Positions 12,801-34,600 of a DNA stretch of 64,000 nt are shown here, one piece after another; position 1 is the stretch's first letter; every line of letters starts with the position of its first letter. The notes beneath the pieces were generated by a model. That model was not told where the DNA came from. It saw only the letters and a program-made list of their open reading frames with translations, and searched no databases. Source of the DNA: Echinococcus granulosus (Eukaryota > Platyhelminthes > Cestoda > Cyclophyllidea > Taeniidae). Where the stretch lies: positions 124,244-188,243 of the forward strand of contig NW_020170521.1 of the NCBI RefSeq assembly GCF_000524195.1. Direction: 5' to 3'. Position numbers and translations under genes: made by a program.

Positions 12801-15800
12801 TTATCTTGTCAGCTGATAACCGCAGCCCTTTAGTGAGCGTCATCTACTTTAGTTTTCGCTAAACTTATCTCATCTAATCTCGATTTAGGGTGCGGTCGGA
12901 TTTTTGACAACCAATTACTACCATAAACACTGTGTATGCCTACCGGTCACTTCTACACGAGATGGTTCAATGAGAAAGTGGAAAATGACAAAAAAAGCAT
13001 AGTTCCCCACTTTTTTCTCTGAGATATTTGTAACCAAACCACAATTCACGATAAGACACTGAAGACATAGGTCAAGCTTCCAGTCAAAAGGACGAGGTGA
13101 GGGGGGGGAGAGTGTTTATGAGCCTAACCAAGACTTTAAACCTTTTCATACAGCCTAAATTACCTAGGGAAGGAAGTTTAAACGGTTTCGACATTTTTTT
13201 TTCTTTACCTGTTTGTCCTCTAACTCGGCCAATTTGAACCGTCCAAGGCCTCATGGTTAGGTATTGAATGGGAAGGCTATCAATAAGCGCGTCTACGATG
13301 CTGAATTCCCCCTTTTTGTTAAGTCCTCCTCAGAATCAGAATTTGTTGCCGCCACCTTATCTCCAATCCAGACCCTTTTTCCATCCTGCCAAAGCATCAC
13401 CACGTAAATGAAGCGATAAGAATAAATAAAAATATCTCATATTGTCTCACTTTTCACATCAAGGATGGAGGATCACCGTCGCAAGCTGGGCTTCAGACAT
13501 GGGAGGCAGTTTTTAAATTCAAAGGTAAGGGAGTTTTTAGAGAATACCTTTCGTGTTTAAGTAGGCGATTGAAAGTTCCTAAATTTTTTGGTCTCGGGCT
13601 CCCCTCGAGTCACAAACGAGCATTGCCACAAACTCGAGGGCTTGTTACTGGCAGCTATCAAGAACACTAGGGCTAAGACGAACAAAGGCCAGGTGAACGT
13701 GTGCAAATATTTCCCAAGTCGTGGGTGGGACCGCGTAAAATAAGGACAGCTTTGCGATTTGGAAATCGTACTCCTTGCCGAAGAAATTCTGCAAACAATC
13801 GTGGTAGTGCTCATGACCACAGCATCCATACTTCATGATTCTGAACTCGTGGAATCCCTACAAATGGTTACAAAGGAAGTGTAAAGGTAGTTGTTTTCGG
13901 AGCCATAACGCAGACTGATGGATGCCACTTTGCCTTGTTATTCCCCACTGCACTGCACGCGCCTTACAGCTACAATTTGAAGCCACCAGTCAATCACGGG
14001 GAGGCTAAATACGACAATCGAATTTCGCCACAAATTCAATAGCTCTCACCCACTCATCACCTCTACTCAACACTCGACTAATTACTTACGAGAGCTTCGA
14101 TTCTACTTTAAGGGAAGGGGGATGAGGGAGGGGCAATGTAGAACTGATTAAGCCTGCAGGTCTAGCAGTTCGAATCCTCTCATTGCATTTTTTATTCTTG
14201 AGAAAGCCACTAGTATGGACGATCACAATAGGAAAGTCGTGTTGACGTCTACTATTAAGGTTGCCGTAGCTGGCAGAGATAAGCACTTCGTGGGAGGCAT
14301 GTATGGTTTTCGCCAACCCATGTTTCATAAGACTGCCCTAAGATCAGACACCTGTCACGTTGATGGTGATCAACAACCAAAACAAAGCCGATGAGTGAAA
14401 CACTGCAAGTGCAAAAAAGCTTTCACCTATGCCGATTGTTTGCCAGGGATACCTACACCAGCAAACTATCGAAATTCTCTTCCTATCTTGTGTTGACAGA
14501 TGGAGGCAAAGGGAAGTGAAGTCAGGGGATGACACCCAAAACGTGGCGCCTTACCAAAGAAAGGAGATTCAAGGCGTTGTAGTTATGCTAGAGGGCGCGT
14601 AATCGGTCTCGAAACCGTAATCGAGACAGTACTGATAGATGAGATAACAAAAAGTCTAACAATACACGGACAATCCCAGATAAAAGACGAGATTTTTATT
14701 CGTTAAAGACAGCTACCGATCAAAGGAAGACTGATTACGACACTCTAGTTGCAGAGAATACCACTAGCTCCTACCTCATCGAGGGGTTTGAAGTACTTTT
14801 CGATGAAAAACAAACGAGAATATGCTGCGCCGCAATTATGGACATATTTTGTTCCTGGAGCACGTATCTCGACACAGACAGTAACACACTACTATGCAAT
14901 ATAGCCAGATTTCAATTGGAGCTCGAGAAACAACCAGAAACTTCTCACGAGAACTTGCTTTGATCATGGGATAATTGCCAACAAATATCGCCAAGCTTGA
15001 GGGCGAATTCCTTTACAGTAGCAGTCAGCACCCAATAACGGCACGTTCCTCACAGAGCGCCATATTATGGTAAGGCATTTGACAAGCACGACCACGACTC
15101 AGAGGGCTTGTTCGCATCCGCTATTGGTGTCTGTCGTATCTGGCGAAAGCATCAAACATGGCCGCAATGCTGAAGATTTGTTGAAGTCAAGCTTTAAGGG
15201 CGGTTCTACTGAAATGAGCAAAAAGCGCCAGTTACCGTTCTGTTAAATCCATTTCAACCACGTTTTTCAAAAGTTCAGCCTAAATTTACAGCACTCCACC
15301 TTCACAACAACATTGATAGCGCAGTCCCAAATCCCATCGGTTGTTTCAAATACTTGCTGACCTCCAAAAACAAGGAACCCAGGAAGAAACAAAGAACAAG
15401 AGTGAGCCAAGTAGTGACGGTTATAACGTGGCGTCTTAAAGACGCAAGTAAAACCAGGATTTGGCAATTCTGCAAAAGAGGAGGGCGGGAGGACAAGGAA
15501 TAGGGGGCGGAAGTGGTGACGCTGGTGACAGCAGCAGCGCCAAAAGCAACGCTAGTGGTAAACTGCACTCCTCTCTGTTGTGAGCCCGGCAAGGATGGGA
15601 AAGAGAACACGATAGGGTAAAAAGAAGCTGTGGAGGGAAGTGGTTTTTATGGTACAGGTAGTGAATGTAGTGAAGCAGAATAGGGACGGAGAGGCAAGAA
15701 AGAAGAGATCAGCGTGGGGTACACCATTTTCACGTGCGTGCGTGTGGACATTACCTTCCGGGATCGCGGCTGGAAAACAGTTTGATTGGTAGCTTTTTTT

Positions 15801-16095
15801 GTGAACGGACGACGGCCTCATATAGTTGAATGGCATAACCTATGGAAGTAAACTGGTGAATAACGTGGTAAAGCAGTCGTGTGGCTGTTGCCGCTGCTAC
15901 AACAGACTAACCACTTCGGCAAGGGTGATTTGGCATTCATACACAAACACGCGTAGGGTGAACATTATTTCATTACCATAAATAACGTGATGTAATGACT
16001 GACAAATGGTTGCAGCCCCACGTCAGTCAAACATAAAAATAATTGCATAACAGCACGTATGAGTCAGAGAAGTAACCCACCTTAGACCGAGCATA

Positions 16096-24349
<8,254 letters not shown>

Positions 24350-26598
24350 CGTCCAAACTACCACCAAAACCAATAGCCGTAAATTAAAAAACGTTCGTAT
24401 AACGTTCAAAACTTAGGAGATTAAAACAAATAACGTGATTTCTAATCTCTTGTCATTTTGCTGTGCCTTACTGTAATTAGGTGTAAAATCCCAAAAAATA
24501 TCTATGGACGTTTCTATTGCTTTTGTTATTAAAAATTATGGTCCTAAAAATAGGGGCTAATAAGGCAAATCATGAGTTAATAATTTTGCACGGGAATTCA
24601 AACAATGCGTATTGTTTCAATTTTATTAAAGTTAAAATTAATGAGGCAAGTACAGATATTTTACCTTTTAAAACCGCTCATTAGACCACGTGATGTGATT
24701 CGAATGATTTTTTTCCTATTTATGTTCCCGTTGTCAACTTTTGCACCACAAATAGTGCTTTAGTCTTAAAATTGCATAAAACGGTTAAATCTTAATAAAA
24801 AATTGATTTAGCTACTTTTGAATGAGTAGATCTGTGCGATCCATTATATCTAATATCATTCCACCTTAACAGATTTAATCACACTCATTCAAGTTACAGC
24901 GTGGACTAGCTTAACAGTATGTTGCGAAACACGCTGCAGCAAGAGCCCCAGTGACTAATTGAGGATTCCTCAATTGTATGTGTCTTTCTCCAAGTACTAT
25001 CAAGTGAGTCCTGAACGCATAATTCTGCATAACGTAAAATAATGCACTAATTGGAGAAGCTCCTAAGTGCAATAAAAGTAAGATTTTGCATAATTTCGAG
25101 AGGTCACGCAACAGATATTTTAGGAGGTACTGACGTCACCCTATTTTAATCCACTATGATGACTATGGAGGGTGAAAATACGTATGAGGTGGGCGTCTCT
25201 ACTGTTGTAATGGCTTCACATTACCTCTCTCCATTCGCGCACACCGTAATTACCGATGTGGAGCCAGACACGATGCACGTGTTAATGCAGCGCTCTGAGT
25301 CTTTAATGGGCACAAAATGAGGCATATCAGTGCGGACGAAGTTGGTTATTATCGTGTTGAATGATTAAAAGAGCAAAGACGCAATCGGAATACCATTTGT
25401 CTAAGACTGAAGTATAAGCCTGCCTGTTTAGATGGACATCAAAGCTTGTACCAAAACACTATATGCTTTCTCTTCTAATTCATTTATTCCAAGAAGCTTG
25501 GCGCTACTTGGAATGAATGACGGGACAGTTTTCACGGTGATACGATGAACACGCACCTTCGGAACAATGCTGATCACTAAAGGAAGTGCCTAGATAAGGT
25601 GTGGCTGAGATTGCAGAATGCTCCACCCTCAGTAGGAGAAAGGGCATGGGAAAGAAATCACTTGGAAGACGAAGCAATACGACGGGCATTGTTGTGTTAA
25701 CCATCGTTACAGATGACAGGTGCACAAAACCGGCATTTGAGAGGGAGCATCGCGCCCTCACTCCTTCATTTACATCCATTCGTATTAAGCAGATGCAGCT
25801 GACAGTTGTTTGAGACGAAGTGCGATGCGTCTGAGAGGGATCTTGCTCAATCACCATCTACTGCGTATCGGAGTTACACGCCATCTTACCCTCTATATTT
25901 TAGTAGTCCCTGCAGATCCGGTCAAATGCAGTGGATATCTTATTCCCATGATGAAATTGGATGAGATCGCACTTGGATTGGGTTCGTTTACCGACGCCAC
26001 CACTAAAGCGCCTCGAATCGCCTTCAATGCTGCAGCAAGATACACCAGCATAGGAGAATGGTTTATTTCAGCGCATGACAGGCCAAATGTCTATCCAACT
26101 AATGGCAGTGACTAAATTTTTGTCCTGGAAGAACAGAATTGCCAAATTCGTTTATGAACAGAGCAGGTTTTGCATTGGAACTGATGGAAGGAAATTTCTC
26201 TGAAGGCCACTGATGGAGATGCACGACTTGTAACTTCCAAATCATGAAGGCCAAACACTTGGAAATAAATTTCGTCCTCTAACCGAAACAATGCGCATTC
26301 TCATACCTACGACTACACGAAGTGCAGCCTGTTGTTTGTGTAGGAACTCAAATTGATGAAAAGGAGTTGGGTAGTGTTCAGTTACCCTCTGAATCACTAA
26401 TTAGCATTGGCGTTTGGCCAACTTCGATGTGCGCGTGCATGTGACACTGCAGTGAGTGTGTTCACCAACAACCGGCATAGATCGGCGTGAGTGGAATAGG
26501 TGTACCGGGATTGTGTCAACCAACTACCCAGTTATGCACGCCCCCGTCTACTTGAGTTACTACCGCTTGACTAACACGCAGGCATGCCGTGATTACTA

Positions 26599-26615
26599 GT
26601 GGTGGTGGTGGTGGT
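26599..26615. repeat. TGG microsatellite
   Basis: A run of about five to six TGG/GGT units between two unrelated flanks in a gene-free region. Confidence 0.8.
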
Positions 26616-28858
26616 AAATTTAGATCAATCCAAGTGATTGTCTTGTCAAACACTTTCTGCCTGCGTGGGCCGAGGGTATTACGAAGTTTGCCACAAGTTT
26701 ATTGCTGGCATTCACAATGTACCCACTTTCGAATGTCCAGTTGGTTTGACAGGATGTAATCCTCCGAAATCGTTGTGCAGTAGAAGTGAAGAGCCACACA
26801 CAATTGCAACAAGCATCGCTAGATTGTTGTGACGCTTTGATTCCTCGTGTAACTCTCGGTTCGGGTGACAGTCCAATGAGAGACTCCGTCATTGAACCTC
26901 CAGTGGGTGGACTGGCCTCGCGAACATGACAACGGCCACCGAGCCATACTGTGCGTCGACTAAACCTATTCTGACCAAATATAGTGTCCACTTTCGGCTT
27001 CAGAGAAATCTGTGAGCACTACACTACACAGTCTCCACCTTGCTTTCAGTGGTGTGCCATCTATTCCTCGGCATTGGCGCATTCACAACTCCCATCTCAG
27101 TTATGCACTTCTGTTATCTCCAAGGCATCACCATGGCGAGTGATCCATGACATGCGAGTTACGCTTGAAGGCGGAGTAGGAGATAGGAAGCAGAGATGAT
27201 TCGAGGCCTTATGACAATGACCACCCAAATTACTGAGAAGTTTATCCCTATCGAATTGGTGCTGTGCATCCCATGACGCTGGAGAAGGGCAACGACAAAT
27301 GCATCGTATCGATGGAGACTGGCTGGAGGACTTGAAATTCCAGTGCCTGTGAGAGTCCAAACACCCATGAGGTGTGAGTGAGTGAAGAATATGAAGTATG
27401 GTGGCCTGTGATGGCTGGAGCAAGAAGTGAGGTGAAGGTCACTGGTAGAATGCAAACACATACGCGAGCACCGACACGGATGAGTGGATGAAGCACGTGT
27501 TTGATAGAATCGGAAATGCTGGCTACTTTGCAGTCCGCCACCTCCACGACATGTAATGTGTTCAGTAAAGACAGTCCTTTAGACCATTGGAGGAGTCATT
27601 GTTTCGCATGACTCCAGCATCAGATATGTCGGCCCATAACCTGCATGTAATGACCAACTGCGCTGGCATGGTGAGGAAACATTCGAATGCAACTTAGGCA
27701 TTCACAAATCGAAAGGAACCACATCAGAGGCACTGGAACTCAGAACCGGCGAAGTGAAATGCCAGCACCCAACGCCGTTTGCTCAATTACATGCTTTATT
27801 CCTGCATTTGCACAATTTGTCGGGTTGGTTGTCTGCTTTGCAGCCATTGACACCGGCATAGCGGCCGGAAAGTAGGCTTTACAACTTCGGCATGAGCTGC
27901 ATTGATGATAGCGAAGGAATTCCAGACATGACCCTGGCTGAGGACAAACAAACTCTATAAATAACCATTGAGATGAGAAGCATGACAGAAGGAGAAGTTG
28001 TAGGAAAGCGTCTGGACGTTGGTCCATGTACTTTGACTTGCTGTCGATTGAGGTGAGCTCATTCTCCTGTTGATAAGTGACAGTGGCAAAATGAGGTAAG
28101 CAGACGCATCCAAAAGCCGACAAGCTGACGTTTCATGTTGGTTGGGCGTCCTGCGTGTATCAAGTAAACAATTCGGTTCCACTCAATCTCGGTGTTGCTC
28201 GCTGCACTAGCTTCATGCAAAATATCATGGTTTGTTTGTGCGAGGAAACGGAGATACACATTTGTTTGTGATGTTTCTGTGCCCTCATGCGATGTGGCTC
28301 GGGGTTGTCTGCATTCCGAACCGAGTTGGATGCGAACTCAGTTCATTACACAACTAGGTTGCATGCCGTGGTTGTTACAGCTGTTGTTGTTGCTGCTGTT
28401 GCTTTGACTAATTGCGCCAACAAAAGTGGTTTAAATTCACACTGCCTTGCAAAAACACTCTCCTTGGTCATAACAATAGGAGATGGGAAGTGAAGGAATA
28501 ACGAGCAGCAATTTCAACTTGAAATGAGTGACGGACCATTTGACTTGCGCCACCACTAACTGGATACGCATCGGCTTGTTTCCACCAACACGTGTAAATG
28601 GATGTGGAAGGGCTCCAAACACTTCTGCTTTGTCGCCTTATTGTACGCGCTACATGGAAGTGACGTTGTTCGCCTGTTTTCAAACAGTCCTACTGGGTGA
28701 CTGACTGAGTGACCACTGATGAAGGATGTGTTTGGCCCTGCAACTTCCGTTACAGGATCAAACCATTTCCTGTTTGGTTATTCTCGCACTTTCCGCCCAC
28801 TACTTATTCCTCACTTCCAAGGCCTCCATCACTTCACCTGCACATGCCTCTACTGGCT

Positions 28859-28873
28859 GCGTGTGTGTGTGTG
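28859..28873. repeat. GT dinucleotide run
   Basis: Short run of alternating G and T in the PP1-CERT intergenic region. Confidence 0.8.
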
Positions 28874-29877
28874 CTCGTATGTGTGGTGACTACAAAGGCA
28901 CTTGGTCACTTGGAATTCCTCCTCGAATGCCGAGCGAGTAGACCTGGAATCTACCCGACTCGATGCAACTCGGAGATGAGAGGGTGAATCGTCATTGAGA
29001 GAAACAGGGAGGACCTTTGCAACAGTGGGGAGAAAGTGCCCACACACAACTGATACCTTAAAACCCAACCGAGAACATTCTTTCGTTGTAGAATAGGCGA
29101 TACATTTTTTCTCTTCCTACTTCAAGGGATTATTCGCCACTTATTTGGCAGTTGACAATTGCCTGATAGGGTTCGAAATGGAATAAAACATAGCAGGAGT
29201 AAAGGAATTTAAAGGAGGGTGGAAGAGGCAAATGGCGACTGGGAGATGACTGGTTGTAGGATGTGCTCCACTGCGGGTACAATATGTCGAGAGGGCTCCA
29301 TTTGCTGATTTGTACCACTTTGGAAATAGATCACAGATCTCTTTTTAGTGCTCATGTTTTTGTTATGCACAAGAAAGGAAAGCTTTTGTGCATAGGGATT
29401 TTTTCGATGAAAAGTGTTTGCACCTCCAGGCTAAGGAAGCAGTGCACTGCTCCTGCTCCTTTAGGTCTTCTGTTTGTTTGAAATGCTTTTTTTAGAAATA
29501 GGATGGCATAGCTTCAAGCACTGCCCTGGTGGCATTATGAGCGATATGGCATAGGACGATGGTGAGATCCTGATGACATGACATGCAAGGAAGGCATCTG
29601 CCGTGGATGGCTTAATATGCACAAGTGAGAAACAGAAGATTCATCATGCTCTGTTGACTTCCAGACAATACTTCACTTTGAATTTGTGTCGCAGTCAGTT
29701 GAGATTAAAATGTAGGAAAATTATAGCTAGTGGTCGACGGAGTATGTCCGATGCAAAATACTACCATACTTCTTAAGCAAATCTCCTCCTCATGCCATGC
29801 CCCTGCATGATTCCTTTCAAATGTTCGGCAGCAAATAAAAGCAATTGTTATACGTATGTAGTGTCGACATAAAAACC

Positions 29878-29922
29878 TCATTTATGTGACAGGAATAAGC
29901 ATAGTTGGCTGGAAGACGTGAC
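29878..29922 (+). repeat. Short dispersed repeat, copy a
   Basis: The word catttatgtgacaggaataa, followed by gcatagttggctggaagacgtg, recurs with few changes at 31232-31275. The two copies are 1.35 kb apart in direct orientation. They may be conserved pieces of a larger old element. Confidence 0.6.
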
Positions 29923-30582
29923 GTGTGACGAAAAGACAACGAAACACAAATGGGAAGAGAGAAATGTGACTTGTCCTAGCACAATCTGCAGGGTGACACT
30001 GATTCCACCATGTTAGGAGGAAGCAAACGAGAACGCACTTTCCATTATACACCACAATTATTGCTTCAAGGGAGGAGTAGCCACGCAAAACTCGAGTATT
30101 TCGAGGCTGATACGTTGATTTTTTCACATTTGACAAACACCACAAATGGCGTTAGCACATCCATCAGTGAGTGCTGATGGCTTCCAATGAGCTGCGCAAA
30201 GCTGACAAGTAAATCTGCTTTGTCGTCCAAGGCTACCTTCATGGTCAACCTCCCGTATGCACCATCACAACGGAGTCGGTGCTGCAAGCAAACACTCACG
30301 AAGCAACCGCGTCAGTGTCATCGAATCGGTGTACCAGTGAGAAGATATCCGAATGCAGCGTCACCAACACCTCTTGGCACTTCTGCTGGATGAGGAATTA
30401 CCCCCTGTTTGGGAAGTGTATTGTGGAAGTGAAAATGTGTATCTTATTATGCATAGCCATCGTTAGTAGGACTATCACCGACCAAACACAGAGTAGTGCT
30501 AAAATGGAGTAGGTTTAACTAGTTTTGTATGCATAAGGTTTCTCTTCGCTTCCTACCTGTCACTTCATTTTCGCTTCAGCAC

Positions 30583-30840
30583 TGGCCAGCTATATCTATA
30601 TAGCTTCTGACCAGCTGGTCGAGAGATGGAGGAAGCATGGCGTGTTCACTGAATTGGCATGTGCATATGGGCATTGCAGACAGATCCGTAGCCAAAGTTT
30701 TCTCATAGTCCACAGTTGATGTTGCTTCAGGTGTTGATACATTTCCTGCAGAACACGGAACTGGTGTGGATGTTGAAGATAGACTTCATTGCAGATGCTA
30801 CTGTTGGGGCTCATCACAGATACTACCAACCACAGCATAT
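30583..30840 (+). repeat. Partial copy of the composite element seen in the neurexin introns
   Basis: Resembles 6150-6330: tatctat..., a ccagctggtcgagag / tcagctagtagagag block, gtgttcactgaattggcat / gtgttcactaagttggcat, and a gcagac-gttccgta type block follow in the same order. This shows that the element is dispersed and not confined to the neurexin gene. Confidence 0.6.
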
Positions 30841-31231
30841 GTTGCCCTTCCGTCAAGTTGACATTTATCATCCAGTAATAGAAATCGTGGTAGCTGTCCT
30901 TCAGAATCCACTTCGCTTTCCTCCACCACCAATGTAGCTCATCAAGACATTTGTGAGAAGGGAGGACATAATGCTCGGGTTGAGCATTGAGTTGCGATAG
31001 ACAGGAGGTTTTAGGAGGCTACTGGCATGGCTGGAGGCCATGTCCACTACCATTGTACAAAAGCTGAGCCTTGAGCATCCCCACAACCGAAAACAAGAAT
31101 TGAACAAATATTTGGACCATTGCAATACCATCTCACATATCGTCATTCGCGCTACACAACTCCATCGGATTTGGTAAAATTTGGTGGACAGTGGAACAAT
31201 GAATAGGTTCAGAGTTTGTATACTCTCCCAT

Positions 31232-31275
31232 CATTTATGTGGCAGGATTAAGCATAGTTGACTGGAAGACGTGTG
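31232..31275 (+). repeat. Short dispersed repeat, copy b
   Basis: Reads catttatgtggcaggattaa then gcatagttgactggaagacgtg, differing from 29878-29922 at only a few positions. It lies about 340 bases from the CERT stop codon, possibly within the transcribed 3' UTR. Confidence 0.6.
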
Positions 31276-31616
31276 AAGGAGGAGAGTGACGCAGGTAGAA
31301 GAAGAATGCTAAACACTGAACTAGCCATGGGTTTTCCGTACAACCTCAGGAACAACACCTGTAAATCAGCAAATTAAATGCCAGTTTTAGCCTCGATTCA
31401 ATGAATTTTCCTCACAAGCAATCACCTGTGGCCATGTCATGGCAGTCGCAACAACGAAGGCCATCATTCATACACACACAATTTCACAATTTCGATATAC
31501 AGAGAACCAAGCGATGGACAGTTTGTAGCTAGATGGACAGACACATGGATTGATATGTATGGGGTAGAGGAGTGGCAAAAGGCATAAGTAAAGACAAAAT
31601 TGACGATAATCAAGGT

Positions 31617-34600
31617 CTAGAATTTCGGCGTCTTTTCCGTCGTGTGCCCTACCACAAATTCGCTAATACGCCGAAGAAAGTGGGGATATTCACGCCGCGC
31701 CATCGTCCGAACCACCGCAGCGGGAGCCCAACCCCCCGGATTGATTTGCGAGGCGTACAGAAGACGGCATTGCAGCGCCTCTCGTTTCACACCCACCGCC
31801 TCCCACTGTGCTCTCTGCTCTTCTGGCGACAGACACTGCAGCTGCGCCGAGTCCGGCAGGGTGGATATGTCGAAATCGGGAGTGGGAGGGTGCCACAACG
31901 TCTGGCAGAACAACTCCACGTCCACCTCGAGGCGGATGAAGGAGGGTGTCTTAGCGGATGCAGGGAGGCGCTCCTCACCGTATTTGGTGGAGTAGTTGAC
32001 CACCATCCACGTGTCGAGGACAACCAGTCCCGCAGATGTCACCGCCTCGTCAACAGGGAATTGAGTGGAGTCAAGGCGACGCATGTGTGACCAGAAGAGC
32101 GAGTCTCGTTGGGTGGCTGGCCACACGCGTTTGTAGGCCTTCAATGAAAGGAAGGGTAAAAGTCATTAACCTATCAAACCACCACAAATTTTAGATATCC
32201 TGTCAAACAAAAGCCGTGAAGAATGTCCTCCATCGCGGTTTGGCATTAACAATTCGATGAGTGTAGCTACAAGTTAGTCAATCAACTAAATATTTTGCAA
32301 CGACTGTTAAAGCGAGAGCACAGATTCATCGTCTAAAACCATAAGCAAATCATTCAATGACAGCTCATGTCTACCATCTACAATTCCGTTTTGGCATTTG
32401 GCAGAACATTTATCGTTGTTGAGGGGACAGAATGGCGCAACAATAAGCAAGGACGTGAACTTCACCCTGAAATATCCAACACGAGGCATTTGGCAAGCTA
32501 GCGAATTTGTAAACATGGCTATTGCAAAGTGGAGGCAAATATTTCAAGAGTACGTAGAGTTAAAGCAAAGCTCAGTGCTGATGACGGACAATACAAATAC
32601 ATGCAAGGAAACATAATTGTTATCACGCAAACAAAAGTGCACTGACTTGGTATTGGAGGACGGTGTCATCACCACAGACTTCTATCACCGTGGGCGCCTG
32701 ATCCACTGTGATCTCCCAGTCTAGACGATATTGCACGTCCCAGAATGCCTCACACATCTCGCGTGCAGTCACTTTGGCAACTTTGTGCACAGCCTACAAA
32801 GCAATGATGAAAAATCAGCCTTGATGTGCAGACACCAAGAAAGGAAACATCGCCGATTCCGAAGTTCTGCACATTCATTCACCCATCCCTTCCTCCATTC
32901 CGGGCACGTCTATCCACCCAACCATTATCTTTCCATCTAGTCCATTGTGTGTTTAGCCTCCCAACTAACTGACTACCTGCCAATGCAGTCAACACTCCCA
33001 TCTTTCCATCTATATGTCTACTCAGCCATCTGCTCAGGCATTGTTTGGACAATGGCATGTTGTCTAAACATGGAAACAGCTGCAGCACGAGCACACATGT
33101 GCATCAGCCGTGTTCTCTGCCGTGTCAACCAATCGGAATGCTCGAGACAGGGGGAACGGACATATACCACTAAATTAACTACGACTGACCACAAGTGGTG
33201 GTGACGTGTGGATTAGCGGTGGATTAGACACCCATTAGTACTTCGTTTTCATTCACATCAGTGCAACTCAATAATGCTCGCCTTCTTCGTCGTAAGTCGA
33301 AAGCATTGGCAAAATGAGAGGCGTACCTGAAGCGGATCCAGATAGGTGCCATCAGCGGATTCCACCTCACGATTATAGATGGTCATGTCGCCCTGCTTAG
33401 CGAGGATGGTCCACCCGTTGTTGACGCTGCCGACCTCGCCGATGGAGGAGGGAAAGCCACCACGGAGGATGCCCATCCGGTCCTCGCAGATCTTGCCGAC
33501 CTCCGTGTAGAGTGGGTGACTGGGTGGCATGGCATCGGCAGAGCGCAGTTTGTCACCCACCGATTTGAGTGCCATGAGACAAGCTTCGTCCTCTATGAAG
33601 AGGGAAGTCAGAGGACAGCGCCGCATTAGGACCATTAAATACCTTGCACAACAACCCACACATCTCTCACTTTACTCGTATTCTCAACCACCAAAATACC
33701 CTGCCAAACTCAAACTCAAACATCAATCGCGTTTTAAGATATTCCCTCACCCATCCTTCCTCACATTCCATCATGTACTCACTTCACTTCTCCATGCATT
33801 CATCTACTTATTCATGAAGCCAACCCCTCAACCTATCATTCATTCATTCATTTGTGGCCCTCTCCTCTACCCAACCGCCTTCTCTTCAGCCATCCAAACT
33901 ATCTCCCATTCCACCACCACCCATTCATCCATTCATTCATTCATCCAACCGAATACCCACCGGACCGCACCATTCATCCAACCACTTCCTTCTCAACTCA
34001 TCCACACAGCCATCTATCCAGCCTTTCCATCATTTACAAATCGTCCCACTCAGTCAGCAGACAAAAAGGAAAGAAATGAAAGAAGAAGTATGAGACGGAC
34101 GAAGCAATTACGAGCACCCACAGCAACAAGGCATCAGGACCTTAATGTTTGCCTCAACTACCCTCTAAAAGTGCGCATTTCTTTAACGCATGATGGCGCT
34201 GAACTACAAAGTACAAGAGTGCACAAGGAAAGCATATTGTAAACATGGGTAGGAGGATTGTCAAACGCCTCACAATGTGAAACAACAAATAAGGGTAGAG
34301 TGGTTCACTGGAATGAAGGTGAGTTTCGTTAAATGAATGAATAAGAAAAGGCGGCGAATAAGACCAGAAGCACTGTTGTGGTGGCACAAAAGTCCCAAAT
34401 AAAAGCAGTGGAGGAAGCAGTCATCTACCAACCAACAAATCGAAAGCCATTAGTAGCGAATCAGAAGAAAGCCAAGTCAACAATGGCATTTGCGTCAGCG
34501 AAACGTAGTAGAGTAGGGCAGATTATCACACTCACATGAACATTCTCACAGCCAATCACATGAAATATTTTTGCCACTCACGGTGCATCTTGTCAATCTG

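Larger units (their letters stand above)
9246..16095. other. Intergenic region between neurexin and PP1 (convergent 3' ends)
   Basis: Both flanking genes end here, neurexin from the left and PP1 from the right. No exon could be assigned. It holds two copies of repeat family 1 (about 11735-11910 and 12585-12800) and minus-strand ORFs with hydrophobic stretches between 13557 and 15836, discussed as a finding. The 3' UTRs of both genes must lie at the two ends, but I could not place the polyadenylation sites. Confidence 0.6.
24350..31616. other. Intergenic region between the PP1 start and the CERT 3' end
   Basis: Both neighbours are on the minus strand, so the PP1 promoter and 5' UTR lie at the left end and the CERT 3' UTR at the right end. 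No conserved exon was recognised. From about 25.5 kb to 31.5 kb the sequence looks less AT-rich than its surroundings and carries overlapping short ORFs on both strands, with no reverse transcriptase, transposase or other motif seen. It includes a TGG run (26599-26615), a GT run (28859-28873), a pair of related 42-nt words (29880 and 31233) and a partial repeat at 30583-30840. Confidence 0.55.

Noticed and set aside
14160..14190. Exact B-box-like word gttcgaatcc suggesting a tRNA gene
   Set aside because: The flanking bases do not form a T-arm stem, and no A box or acceptor stem is present at the right distance.
31572..32090. 172-codon plus-strand ORF
   Set aside because: It is the antisense shadow of the last CERT exon, whose minus-strand product is a clear START domain.
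33529..34242. 237-codon plus-strand ORF, the longest open frame in the window
   Set aside because: It runs antisense through CERT exon 7 and then through a CATT/CCATT low-complexity intron tract. The open frame comes from the repeat composition, and no domain is present.
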